Shown in pieces: positions 10,001 to 21,812 of a DNA stretch of 64,000 bases. Location of the stretch: contig NC_088171.1 of the NCBI RefSeq assembly GCF_028769735.1, forward strand, positions 93,604,912 to 93,668,911, written 5' to 3'. The translations under genes were made by a program, and so were the position numbers. Each line of letters starts with the position of its first letter. Positions within the stretch are counted from its first letter, which is position 1. The notes under the pieces were generated by a model that worked only from the letters and a program-made list of their open reading frames with translations, ran no database searches and had not been told where the DNA came from. This DNA is from Zonotrichia leucophrys gambelii. Lineage: Eukaryota; Chordata; Aves; Passeriformes; Passerellidae.

Positions 10001-13000
10001 GACAAACATAAAATTTGGATCTTTCTTAGGCAATAAATTATGATGAGTCACAAAATTCCAGTGCCAGTAGCTCTCCTAAATTGGCTGTTAATCCAGAGTT
10101 GAATCAAAACACAGATGCGTTCGTTTTACAAATCTGCTACTGGTAGGTCTCTGAGCCAAGAAACTCGCATCTCATACAAAGGCCACAGGTGATAGGTAAG
10201 GTATTTATAAATGTTTGCAGAACCTTGAGTCATTTCCAGCTCACTTCTTTTAACTCCATTTATCATTTCAAACCTTTGAGTCCCCCAGCAGAAAAAAGCT
10301 GGCAATGGTGGGGCCAGAAGCCAGGATATTTTTTATTCAATTTCATGGATGACAACAATCCAAACGCAGTTACTGCTGAGATTTGGCTTAAAATAATCTC
10401 CTTAATCTACTCTACACCCTTGTTCTTTAGAGACTGAGGTTGCTTTACTCAAATTCAAAGACAATAATACCATGAACAGAGTAGAGTGGAGTGGGACAGT
10501 AAGCTTAAGACAAACTGGTACAATAGAGATCTCTTTTTTGGAAGACAAACAAAAAATGTCTTAAGGCTGGGTTCTTTTCAGCACTCAACACTTAAAAATA
10601 ACTAGCAGTAGTGGAAACCAGGTTTTCTGAGAATCCCTTCTCTGTCTCAGTGCCTCTGAAATTTTATTGCTTTCGCTAGAAATCTAAACTTATTTGAAAA
10701 TGATCACTTAGATGTTTAAAGTCAGGCACCAAGCAATGGGATCGACCTCTTGAAGAGGTCTCATTTCATTCAATAGAGAAGAATGAGCTCTCACCATCTA
10801 CTCCTACAAACTAGTTTTAAACCAAACTATACTTCAACTGTGTTAGCTGCTCCTTTGAAGTTACCCCGTTTTTTGTGCTAGTGACTGGAAAATGGAGCAC
10901 AAAATTCATGAAAGTTAACCTGAGGTACTACTAGCCCCAGAAAAACATTTTTGTACAAATAAAATATACAGAAAATGTTAAGGAGCTCTCAAAGGTAAGT
11001 TAAGTAACAAACCCACAAAAGTTACAGGGAGGAAAATAATTTCTAGAGATTTTGGTCTCTTTCTAAATAAAACAGAAATGAAAAGAAAAACAGAATCAGA
11101 GCATACTCAAACTCAAAACACATAAAAACTAATAGCAGTGACTAACAAGAATGAAATTAAAGATTATTCAAAAAGTTAATTAATGAGATACATAAGGCAA
11201 ACTGAGTTAATTGTTGCAATACATTTGGTTTAATAAAAATAAAGACATTGAATTGGGGCTTTCCCCATGTTCGGTTTTTTGTGTTCCAGATAATAATTTA
11301 TTTTTGATAAACTTGGAGACACATGTCTGGGAACAGGAATTGTTAACTTGCCACATGGCTGAAAATGCTTTTGTTGTTGCAATTTTATGGTGAATACAAA
11401 TGGGACAATAAGATTCTGTATATGTAATTGCTGAATTTATTATTCATAGTACTGTTTTTTTAAATACACAGAGGAGATGATAAATTTGCACTCATTTATC
11501 TATTATCTGAGAGACCCAGATCCATTCACTTTGAAGACAGTTACAGAAACAAATAAGGAACACCTATTTGCACAAAGATTTGAATAAATAAATAGATTCA
11601 ATTAATTTATTTGCCAGGGATTTGGGTCTTACGCTGCTATCTATTCCTGTTATCTCATGGAAATGCAGACTGCTGGTTGCCTGCCCCACTTTTCACTTCC
11701 AACAAGTTTTGCTTGTTCTGGTGCACCCAGTGAAGTTCTGGACTAGGAAGCTCATCCTCCCAGGCTCTCTGACCAAACCAGCTGTCCCAGATTATAGCTC
11801 ACAAGAAGGCTGCACTGATGGTCAGTGACCTGGTGAAGACAGTGCCCAACAGCAGATTACTCATATGCTTTGGAAATCAATGTAATTAATACTTGTTTTC
11901 AGATGAAAATACTCCTTGCTGTGAAATTTACATTTCGTTCTGTGTCACCTGTGCATTACATTCTGGGTATGAACATGAAAGGCATATTTTTCATACAGTC
12001 TAAGCTGGTCTAAAGCCATGCTGCTACCAATGATTTTACACTTTCCCTGGCTGTGACTCTATATTCACATGTGATGGCTGAGCCTTATGAGTTTGACTAT
12101 TTAATTACTCTGATTGAACATAAATCCTTCTTTTGAGCATAAAATTTACTTCCAGTCCTTGCACAGCTAAATCAAAATCTTTAATTGAAATTAGAGCAAG
12201 TGAGGGGACACAAGACCAAAGTGTGCGTGGGAGCACCAGCATCTCCTTCCCCCAATTTGGTGGTATCATGTCTTTAGATTGGCTGGAAGGGAACAAACCT
12301 CCTATCTCCAATTAGGGTTTTTTTAGTAAAAGTAAAAATTTTGTATAGTATCTGATGTTTTGCAACTGCAGCTAACATTTAAACTATGTAAAATGAGGCT
12401 GAAAGTTTGATGTTCAGTTAAAACATTTTGCTTTCACAAATTTACCCTTCCTCACAGCTGTTTGATACATCAAATTTTATTCCTTTCATTCTCATCATGT
12501 GAGACTGTCTTTTCATCTCTTCCATCCCCCAGATTCCTTCCATCCTGGAATACATCAATGAAATCACATTAAGTTTACTCTAAAATAATTTAGTAACATT
12601 TAACAGACTGTTGATTGAAATTCATGTCTCACAGGGTTCTGGTTTTGCAGTGCAAATTATCCTGGAAAATATGGCAGAAAACTGCAGGAATTGAAACACA
12701 AAGGCAGTTGTTACAAGAACCTGTGGTCAGTAATATCACAATAGTATATGGAGGTAGAACACAACCAAGCTGAAAATATGGAACTAATCTGTCCCATGGG
12801 CCATTACTCAGCTGCAGTGCTTGTGCCACACGTCAGAGCAAATGTCCCTTGTAAGAGTGTTATTTGACAGGACTTTGGGGAGCACATATGTTACTGCTGC
12901 TGCAATGCCAGTAAATCCTCCCCCAACTATTCCTGACAAGTGTTTTGTTCATTCCCACCCACTCCACCTGAGAAACAGCCTTCTGGACAGGGTCACCACT

Positions 13001-15437
13001 GACTTGCTTGAACCAGAGGGCCAAGAGCTGAACACTCTCTGCATGTCTGTGCTCAGACCCACTGAACCCCTCAGGACGATGTCTTAGCGGAGACAAAAAT
13101 GAACTGAACTGGGAAAGGGGGTCACCTGTGTGCTGTCTCTCATGGGATATCAAAAAGAACTTGGGAAAGTCTGACTAAGCCATTTGTGGACATGGCAGGT
13201 GGTTGCTTCTGGATGAACGCTTACAAAATGAGAAGAATGTTGCTGTGCAGAGGCAGGAGGGCAGCAAGGAAGGTTGATGTAGTTTAAGTGCAGGAGGTTG
13301 TTTGAGGGGAGTAGCGTGAGTCATGAGTGTGGCAACAGGATTTCTGGCTGACCTCTCCAGTATTTCCTCTCGTTATGGGGAGATCATATAATTGATGTTA
13401 ATGACTGAGCTGGCCCCATCCATCTCCTATTGCCTCTTTTTGCCAACAGATGTGAACAAAATTAGCAGCTGGTATTATTCTCGGCTGTTGCCCCATTGCT
13501 CTCATTAATGAGGCATCCTGAGTGCAGTCCTTTATTTCTGCTTCCCTGCCAGTCAGCCCCTGGGCCAGGATAACAGCCCTTACCTTTCTCTTGGCCTCAT
13601 GCTGTAGTCCTCAGTAATTTTGTTTCAAGGTGTTTAGAGGTTAGGACTGTTTAATCTGTTCCCTTCACCATTTTAGTCTGATTCCTGCTATGGGCTTTTT
13701 GTTCATGTGTCAAGCTCCAGGAGAACACTATTTAAAATGTGAAGTGTGAAGGCACCAGAGAGCTGCAATGGTTCAATGTGTTATTCTCCTCCATGTAATC
13801 TGAATAATTCGTTAGTTGAAAAGTCCAGGAGTGATTTTTGAATTTGCCATCCTCCTCTTTTTTTGCAGAAACCACCTTTTTGAGCCCAGGCCAGTTAGAG
13901 GTTCAATGGCATTGGAGGTTGCTTTTGCAGCTGAGGACTGAAGAGGAACTCCAGCTGTGCTGGGCTGTGGTTTAAATGACCAGATACCTGTTTAGATACA
14001 GGAAGCTTGGTGAAAAACTTGAATATTCACTTGATCCATCCAAACACATCCAAACTGTGCATTACCCCAGAGCTGTGGTATATTTCAGTGATATATTACA
14101 CATGTTGATTTCTCCAGCATGTTCTGTTATTGCCAGAAAAGGAAACGAGTGGGACAGTAGATTTGTGATCACTGGTGAGTGGGAAAAACAGAAGATGTTT
14201 TGTTTTACATAATTTTTAGTAAGTGATATTTTTTATTTGCAGAGGTTAAGAACTAAAGAGATGATGTTGTGGCCAAAAAAGTAAAAAAGACATCTCTTAC
14301 ATAGAAGCTCCATAAGAATTGTGTGGCTACTATATAGAAAGAGGAAGTAGGTTTACCTAAAAGGTTCTAATAGTTACTTGTGGAATATTAGGAAATCAGC
14401 CATTCTTTCAATTGCGTGGCAGACAAGAAACAAAGATTTTTTTTTGCAGCATCAAAGGAAACTATCCCTGAATTTATGTCTCTCTGAAACCCCCGGATAC
14501 AGAGCCAGGAGAGTCCTGTCTTCTGTGTAGCCATTTTTATAGCTTTGAAGACAAGTGGCTGTAATCTGTGCAAACACACACAGATAAAAGAAGAAGGCAA
14601 GGCAAGATCAGGCTCAGCATTTCCTCTTTCAGGGATAATGCATTGTTATCTCTTGAATTAAACCACCTTTCTCTTTTCTGAAGTGTAATTGTAGGAGTAA
14701 GAAGTTATATTAGTTGCTATGTTAGTATGGAACAAATACCAGGCTACCATTAAGAACTTCGACTGTTCCAGTGACAAAGAAAAAAAATCAATTCATACTT
14801 TGAGACTTTTTTCTATAATAATGTTGATCAATACCTTTGATAAAAATTAATGCAATTTCTCGCTCATTTTTATATAAATATATTATTTTTTTACATTTGG
14901 AATTGGAAACACTACTTCATTATTTCTGTTATAGTGACATTATAGTCATTACAAAATATTGCTTTTTGAAATCAAATTCTAAAGCTTTTGCTCCCTTTTT
15001 GTCACCACAAAAGCTCAAGCTGGTTGTAGCAGGCATTTGTAATCCCAGTGGGGCATGTTTATTTCTTGTATAACCAGCATGGTCCTGCTTTAAGTTTTCT
15101 GCTTTCATTTTTATATCAAAGAATCACAGACTCTATCTGGTACAGATTTACAGTCACAGACTTCTGCAAACATTCCTCTGGCAATAAGCCAGAATCTGCT
15201 TTGTCCTTTTGCTTTCTTTCAGATTAGCTCAATGAACATCAGAGGATTATTCACACCAGACAAAAAAGCACTGTAAAGCACAGCTGAACACTTACCATCT
15301 TGCCCTGGCTACACCTCAAATGTAAAATGTGAGCAGGAACCTTTGGGCTTAGCTCCAGTAAGCCAGAAAATAAACACATGTGCCAGGATGGGAAGTGAGA
15401 CCTGCTCCATGTCCATCAGGAACCTTCTGGGGATGGG
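7087..15437. other. Long unique non-coding stretch with GC-richer islands
   Basis: No gene is supported. AT-rich sequence is broken by less AT-rich islands: about 9190-9960 (CAG/GCA-rich, with a few CpG around 9880-9920), about 12820-13330, and about 13380-13620. A weak 17-bp palindrome is at 10744-10760. The open frames at 9195-9643 lie on both strands over the same CAG/GCA-rich DNA, which points to composition and not coding. A good-looking splice acceptor tract ends at about 13869, but the frame behind it is closed by a stop just before 13976. Confidence 0.5.
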
Positions 15438-15587
15438 GAGGAGAGGAGAGGAGAGGAGAGGAGAGGAGAGGAGAGGAGAGGAGAGGAGAGGAGAGGAGAG
15501 GAGAGGAGAGGAGAGGAGAGGAGAGGAGAGGAGAGGAGAGGAGAGGAGAGGAGAGGAGAGGAGAGGAGAGGAGAGGAGAGGAGAGGA
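15438..15587. repeat. Perfect (GGAGA)30 pentanucleotide array
   Basis: The plus strand is an uninterrupted 5-base repeat for 150 bp, exactly 30 units, with all purines on one strand and pyrimidines on the other. No unit is mutated, so it is either recently expanded or kept pure by frequent slippage. A homopurine-homopyrimidine mirror repeat of this length can adopt triplex (H-DNA) structure. Because the unit contains no stop in any frame, it generates open frames on both strands (about 15309-15638) that are not genes. Array length in an assembly is unreliable for such a locus. Confidence 0.98.
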
Positions 15588-17148
15588 TAAAGCTGGAATT
15601 TTGGACCAGACCATCTCATAGCTGACCTGTGGGAACACAGTGCAGGACTTCAGAAAATGAGCCTTTCAGTTAATATTTTCTGCTTTAAATAAGACCATTC
15701 CACACCACTTAGGATTAGTTATGAGTAAAGAAATATTTTCATTTGTCAATATATTTTGCCCAAGTGAAATAAAACATGAAAGCAAAATTAACAAAACAAT
15801 GTATCAAAAAGTAGATACTATGAGAATCTTGCCCCAGAAATACAAAATTATTTCTAACCTACAGCTTCCACCTGCATGCCTGTAATTTAATAAAAATATC
15901 ATCAGAAACAATTAAATGCCATTTTTATTTATGTTTCAATTAAAAAAAAATCTGCTTGTATTTGTCCAGGTTGTTATAAGTACCTTTAACAGTTTCTAAG
16001 CATGGTCTAATTCTTTTTTTAAAACATAAATGATGGAACAATCTTATTGTGGTGATTTCTGAATAAAAATTTTTAGGAGTCTATATAAAGAAGCAGAGAA
16101 AACTTAGGCACTATGATATGCTCTGAGGTAACTCATTGCTGTGTTACAAAACTTTTAACTTTTTGAACACATTAAATATTAATTCTAACAATTCTCCCTT
16201 AGCTCCCCAGTCACCATGGAGTTATCAAGGCAAGTCCAAAGTACAAGGGACAAAAAAACCCCTCCACAACAAAAATTATCATCCCCTATTATTTGCTGAG
16301 ATAGGTTCAACTTCATTAAAAAAAGTTATTTATCAGAAGAAGATACATATACATGCCCTTTAACTTCAGTGTCTCTCATTCAGAAAGCATAAATATTTTG
16401 CCATTTCCTTCACAGCTGGCAAAGTTTCCACGCTGCTTTTTGAAGACATATAGATATGTTTTGAAAACATATTAGATATGTTTTCAAACACTTTCTTCAT
16501 CACATAGAAATATTTTCCTTAGCAATCTCACTTCTCACCTTACTCTCTACATCTATCTTAGTATCACTTAGGTTGAAGTTTTGCTTCACTAACTGGTATA
16601 ATTAAAATATCACATTGAGAGTGCTTAATTTGAAATGCCTCTGTGAGCTAAATTAATTGTGTATTCTCAGACTGAAAGTCACACAGAAGGATTTATTCTG
16701 TATAAATCTAGTCTGGTACAATATTTTGTGGAATGCTTTGTCATTGGGGCATTCTCCTTTAAAAGAATCCTTCCTCAAAAGGCAAACTCTTACATTCATG
16801 TGGGCTTTCCACCAACCTTCTCTCCACTAAGAGACAGAACTAGAACCACATTTCACACAATCTCTTTCCAAAGGGAATAGCTCCAATGGAACCGACGGAG
16901 TTGAAATTATATGAAAATTAAAAAAAATTAAAAACAATGGGTGCTCTTGGTTTCTAAACAGAATCAAAATTAAGGTCCTTTAGCTTAATTATCTGAGCTG
17001 TATGTTCAGCTGTAGTCCTGCACTAGGCCCAATGTCATGTCAGCAGGTTGTGTTGCAAACAGGGCAACAAATGCAGCCTTGCTGCAGAAATTTCCAAGCC
17101 CTGAAGACACCGCTTGGAACTTTGCTGTCATCTTCTAGCAAACCAATG
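15588..17148. other. Unique AT-rich non-coding sequence
   Basis: No gene or transposon was recognised. A hairpin with 13-bp arms lies at 16460-16488 and overlaps a local repeat of the same AGATATGTTTT motif. The right end meets the LTR at 17149. Confidence 0.55.
16460..16488. repeat. Perfect inverted repeat, 13-bp arms, 3-base loop
   Basis: The arms TTTGAAAACATAT (16460-16472) and ATATGTTTTCAAA (16476-16488) are exact reverse complements around TAG. The motif AGATATGTTTT occurs twice, at 16453-16462 region and 16475-16484, so one arm also makes a direct repeat with the preceding bases. That pattern fits a local copying event. Confidence 0.93.
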
Positions 17149-17833
17149 TGTCTTAGACTGCAAATGCAAGATGTGGCCAGGGGTGTGCATTCTATTGCCA
17201 CCTGCTAGAGGTGGGGCAGTTATCTGCTGTTATTTGAGCCTCCTGTTAAAACCGGGTGGGGCAGTTTTCTTTGTCTCTTCCACAACCAATCCTCCCTCCG
17301 AGGAGATATCTTCTGTTAATGGGCTACCAAGTGTCACTGCATGACTGATAAAATTGCATCATCCCATTGGGAGATGCTCTCCCCAGGGGAGGAGCCAAGC
17401 ATTCCTACCTGGATATAATCTGAGATTTGGAACACCACAATCAGCCTTTTCCCACTAGATTCCCAAGGGAAGATCAGGTCCAATCCACACCACAACTGGA
17501 CCTTCAGAAGAAAACTACATCCTTTCCATGAGCTCCTTATTTCAACAGAACCACACCTGTCACTCCAGGAGGACTGCAGCCACCATTTAATGGGATTGCT
17601 GCCAACAGGGTGTTAAATCATATTCTGACTGTCAGTGTTGTTTTGTACTGCGGCATTCTTATTTTAATTTTATTTTTTCCTAATAAATAACTATTATTCT
17701 TACTCCCATATATTTGCCTAAAAGCCCTTTAATTTCAAAATTATAATAATTCAGAGGGAGAGGGTCTACATGTTCCATTTCAGGAGAGGCTCCTGCCTTC
17801 CTTAGCAGACACCTATCTTTTCAAACCAAGACA
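17149..17833 (+). mobile_element. Solo LTR, ERVL-type (copy 2, opposite orientation to copy 1)
   Basis: About 685 bp that aligns in reverse complement to 1683-2336 over nearly its full length. Shared blocks include GGAGGAGCCAAGCATTCCTA, GGAGGACTGCAGCCAC and TTAGCAGACACCTATCT. A TATAAT box lies at 17414-17419, and AATAAA at 17682-17687 is intact, which fixes plus as the sense strand. It begins TGTCTTAG and ends CCAAGACA. The flanks are CAATG (17144-17148) and CTGTG (17834-17838), only a partial match, so the target duplication has decayed or the left edge is off by some bases. This copy is longer at its 5' end than copy 1, around 17190-17260. No internal retroviral sequence flanks it. Confidence 0.85.
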
Positions 17834-19954
17834 CTGTGTTGTAGGACATTTGTACTTAGTTGTGTTGGCACTCCAGACTGAAGCCATGCTCTCCAGTTTG
17901 CTTTCAAGTGAGAGCTAGGCTTGTTCTGCATGCATTTATTGCTTGCATTTATCCCCATGAGTAAATAAAATAGAATTATGAGATTATATAATTCACATTT
18001 GAGGACCTTTCTGTGACAAGACAGTTTCACAGGAGATTATGTCATTTTTGGTCATCATGGTCCTGCCCTCCCCTGCACCCTTTCCTCTGCTGGGTTTTCA
18101 CCTTGCCCTCTTCATGCTGGACACAGCAATCATCAGCCTGCAATGAGCTATTTCAGATAATTTACCGTGCAAAAAACAATTTGTTATTCTTAGTAGCTGG
18201 ATTTACAGTGCTCAAAAAGAATGTAAATGAGCTTCACAGCTTCAAGCACAATCCTCACTGTTTTGTCTAAATCATACCAGAAATCTGATTTTGAACCATC
18301 CTTTAAAAATCTGCAGAGAGCAACCCACTCTTCTGATTTTAGCTATTGATAGACTGCATTCCACAGCATGGGCAGAAACAGAGTTGTTGTGAATGCATAT
18401 TACCTTCATAATCAAACACCCTATAATTCAACACTTAATTTTCCATCTTAACTGAGAACTTCATCACCAATACTTGATTTTGTTTCAGCACACAGATAAA
18501 ATCATTACACATTAGAGGCCAAAAATCTCTGCAGGGTATCACAAGAAGCACAAGCACTCAGTAATAATTTCTTATTTATAATTACTCTGGGGACTTGTAA
18601 TTTAATCTGTCCTAAATTCATTAGTGCCATGTTGATACAGTACCACCTTGGATAATTAATCAAGATATCATCAACACTAAGTCAAATGCCTTGCAGGAGC
18701 AAGTCTGCTACATCAATAATCTTATTTTCATCAACCAAACTTGCAATCTCATCAAGCAGTAACTGTGCTAGCAGCAGAGAGAAGAACATCTTTAAAGCTG
18801 TGAAAGCACATACAGGTTGTTCTTTTATTGTGTTTACTTTGCTAGCAAAGTCAGCTTATGAAGTTGATGTTGAAGAGGAGTTCAGATGGTCTGTAAAGTG
18901 AACGAAACTTGCAGGAATAACTGGAGCTTATGTAATATTTCTTCCTATGTCTTTTGCTATTTTGATGATGAGCTGTTGGTTTTTTAAACCTTTCAAATCT
19001 TGTCTAGGTAACAACCTGATTTGGCTTTGGGATTTTGCCTGAGAAATGGCTGTCACTGGCCCCAATTACAGGTATTATAATTTAATATTTTTTACTGTAC
19101 ATGGCCTTTGTGGAATCCAAAACTGGTGCATTAGCTTTCCAATGTCCAATTCATATTAGAAAGAACTTGGACAGATAAAAAATTTTTTGCAAGATTATCA
19201 CTGGATAAGATCCCCGGAGGAAGCTTTATTGAGTCTGTAGATCTAAGACTTGCCTTCAGATACTTTACTCCTCAATCTCTCAGCCCCATCTTTCCTAAAA
19301 CTTGCAGCAGTCATTTTTACACTTTTCCCAAGATTGATGCCATGGCTGATGGACTAAACAACTTTTACATATGTTTTTCAATTTTATTGACTAGAGGTGC
19401 AATGCCGGTCTTCTGTCAGCTCAAGGATCTTCCTGGACAGCTGCTGGCTTAGAAACCTGTGTCTTTATTGATCACCCTATTCTGAGTGACAGTTTAATTG
19501 GCACATATTTATTAATCAGTCTTCCTCAACAGAAATTATTTGTGTACTCCTAAATTCAGAATATAAGCTTCTCTGAATTATTAGTGATGTTGCTACAATG
19601 TTTACCTAATGACATGCTGATGTTACTAGTTCTTTTTTTTTTTGATCACTGAAAATTTCTTTTTCTGACTGCCCTTAATCCTTCCTACTTTTTTTTTGCT
19701 TCATTTATATATTTTACATCATTCTCTACATAAAACTCACAGCTTTTGGTATCACTGTGCAAATTTTTTCCATTTGAGCAGTGTTGGATGTCTTGTGGTT
19801 AAGATTATGATAGCTTCTAGTTAACATCTCTCTTACTTGAAAGTAGGCCAGCCAAAGCATTTTTAATTAGTGGGCAGACAGAGATGATTAAACAGTAGAT
19901 CGTGGTTTTAGAGCATCTCATTTTTCTTGAAGAAGTATTGTTTTCTTTTTTATG
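17834..19954. other. Unique AT-rich non-coding sequence
   Basis: No gene or recognised element. A perfect 16-bp palindrome, ACTTTGCTAGCAAAGT, is at 18836-18851. Open frames are short and unremarkable. Confidence 0.55.
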
Positions 19955-20372
19955 AATCATAGAATCATAGAATGTCCTGTGTTGGAAGGAACAAGTAAGA
20001 TCATCTAGTTCCCTCTGCCACAGACAGGGACACCTTCCACTAGCGCAGGTCTCTCAGAGCCCCATCCAGCCTGGCCTTGGGCACTTCAGGGGTCAGGCAT
20101 CCACAACTCCTCTGGGCAACCTGTTCTGACACCTCGCCAGCCTCACAGGAAAGAAGTTCTCTTTAATATCTAATCTAACCCTGCCCTTTCAGTTGTTCCT
20201 CCTTGCCCTGTCACCAACCGATCTTGTAGAGTCCCTCTCCATCTTTCTTAAAAGCTCCTTTCAGGTACCCGAAGGCCACAATTAGGCCATCCTGAAACCT
20301 TTTCTTTTCCAGGCTGAGTAAATCCAGTTCTCTCAGCCTTTCCTTTAGAAGAGGTGCTCCACTCCTCTAAGC
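19955..20372 (-). mobile_element. CR1 LINE, 5'-truncated 3' end
   Basis: The plus strand begins AATCATAGAATCATAGAATG, two antisense copies of the CR1 terminal octamer. It continues through GTTGGAAGGAACAAGTAAGA, a CCTGGCCTTGGGCACTTCAG block, and TTTCCAGGCTGAGTAAATCC near the right end. The order is the reverse complement of a CR1 3' end. The copy keeps two terminal octamer units and reads closer to consensus than the one at 6682-7086, so it is probably younger. It is truncated at its 5' end (right side). Confidence 0.92.
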
Positions 20373-20420
20373 ATGAGCTGTTACAAAAAGAAGGTTTCTG
20401 TGATGATGACAAGCATTCAT

Positions 20421-20450
20421 TTGTGTCTGTGTTTGTGTGTGTATGTGTAC
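20421..20450. repeat. Imperfect (TG)n tract
   Basis: A TG-rich tract with TC, TT and TA interruptions lies between the CR1 tail and the ERVK-type LTR. Interruptions make it a weak microsatellite. Confidence 0.75.
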
Positions 20451-20508
20451 TTTTCCTTCTTCCATAGCCCCATTAATATCTGAACCCATATCTCAGCTTT
20501 TCATTTTG

Positions 20509-20864
20509 TGTAGCAGATAGGGCCTGGTGTTCGGAAGATCTCATGATGTTACAGGAAGACAGGGCCCCTGTCCCCTTAGATAAGAAAATTAACATAGGAA
20601 TGTAGTCCCCTGAACCAGATGCCTGTAATTTTCCACTTGCCCAGGTAACTTTCCATCCCTACTAACCATAGATGGTAAGGACAGACCCTCACCTGACGTA
20701 GAAGCCCCTTAGACTATAAAACCCCACAAGAAGAGAGAATAAAGGCCTTTGATCCTCCACCACATTGGTGTCCGCGTGTTTCTTAGGCCCGAGCGACCCT
20801 GGGGAAGAGGGTCGCCGTGCTGTTTCCTGAAACCAGGCCGCCTGCCTTGTATCAGAAGGCAACA
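20509..20864 (+). mobile_element. Solo LTR, ERVK-type (356 bp)
   Basis: The element begins TGTAGCAG, ends GGCAACA, and is flanked by a perfect 6-bp direct repeat ATTTTG (20503-20508 and 20865-20870). The 6-bp duplication indicates a class II (ERVK-like) element. TATAAAA is at 20715-20721 and AATAAA at 20738-20743, only about 17 bases further on, a compact promoter/polyA layout found in some betaretrovirus-like LTRs. The U5 part is CpG-containing (GTGTCCGCGTG, GAGCGACC), unlike the surrounding AT-rich DNA. Retained CpGs, terminal TG/CA and exact target duplications suggest it is among the youngest insertions in the window. No internal sequence is present. Confidence 0.92.
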
Positions 20865-21636
20865 ATTTTGCCAGAGTAAGATAACTCCAAATGGACAACA
20901 AATTAATAAAAATGCAGCAGGAAATCTACCTGCAGAGGTGACTGCCATGATAATCCCCTGTTCCAGAAGATCCATGGGGATCCATCATACCTATCCCATA
21001 TGTGAGAAGAGCTGCAGCCAGCATTCATGCATTGTTGGCAGAGACCTGTGAGAAACCAGGCTTCCTCATTTCATGTCATCACACGTGCAATCCGCAGAGT
21101 TTGTTCAAAAATTACTTCTCCTATTTGATCGCAATTGCTTTCAGTGTTGTGAATTGGCTCTGACCAGCACTGACAATTTGTATGATCCCCTGCCACATTC
21201 ACTGGCAAGTTGTTTATTTAAACTCCAACAACTCAGTTAACTAAGCTGGACCAACACAGGTGCAATAAGCTCTTCTGCAAAATAAACCAGATGAATCACA
21301 CTGCAGAAGTGCCTTTATCTCTGCTGAATAAAGGACACTTGGACAGCTAGCTTAGATAAGGCATCTAAATTTTTGACAGCTAAAATTAGTGAGGAGAATC
21401 TGGGCAAAAGGCCTGGACTGGGTCACTGCAACATCCATTGTGTATGTCTTCTTATTTTAGCTTCATGACAAAACTGTCAGAGTCCTAAGACGGGCCATTA
21501 TCTTATCTACAGTTCTTTTCCCACTACCCTAACATTAGGTTTTGAGGCTTAATAAATGTCAGACTTAGGCTGGAACATAATAGCCTGATATATGAAGTGG
21601 TAGCATCTTTGTACCTGTATACCCTTATACAGATCT

Positions 21637-21652
21637 CCCTCTCTCTCTCTCT
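21637..21652. repeat. (CT)8 dinucleotide tract
   Basis: A short uninterrupted CT repeat about 80 bp upstream of the composite CA/TG microsatellite. Confidence 0.8.
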
Positions 21653-21728
21653 ACATATAATAATATTTATGATACATTAGTATATATATTTACATGTATT
21701 TAAATAAATACATAATAAATGTATATAT

Positions 21729-21776
21729 ACACATACACACATACACACACACACACTTATATTTATATATATGTGC

Positions 21777-21811
<35 letters not shown>
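21729..21811. repeat. Composite (CA)n - AT-rich - (TG)n microsatellite
   Basis: A CA tract (with a perfect run at 21743-21756) is followed by a short AT-rich spacer and then TG sequence, perfect (GT)15 at 21781-21810. The two halves are reverse complements, so single strands can fold into a long hairpin. Alternating purine-pyrimidine also favours Z-DNA. The frames over it encode only repetitive His-Thr or Val-Cys runs and are not genes. Confidence 0.95.

Positions 21812-21812
<1 letters not shown>

Noticed and set aside
13870..14172. Exon-like segment after CTCTTTTTTTGCAG ending before GTGAGTGG
   Set aside because: The frame behind the acceptor is closed by a stop immediately before 13976, so it is not a coding exon; a non-coding exon cannot be shown.
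15309..15638. Arg-Gly-Glu or Leu-Ser-Pro repetitive frames on both strands
   Set aside because: Produced by the perfect GGAGA array, which cannot encode a stop in any frame.
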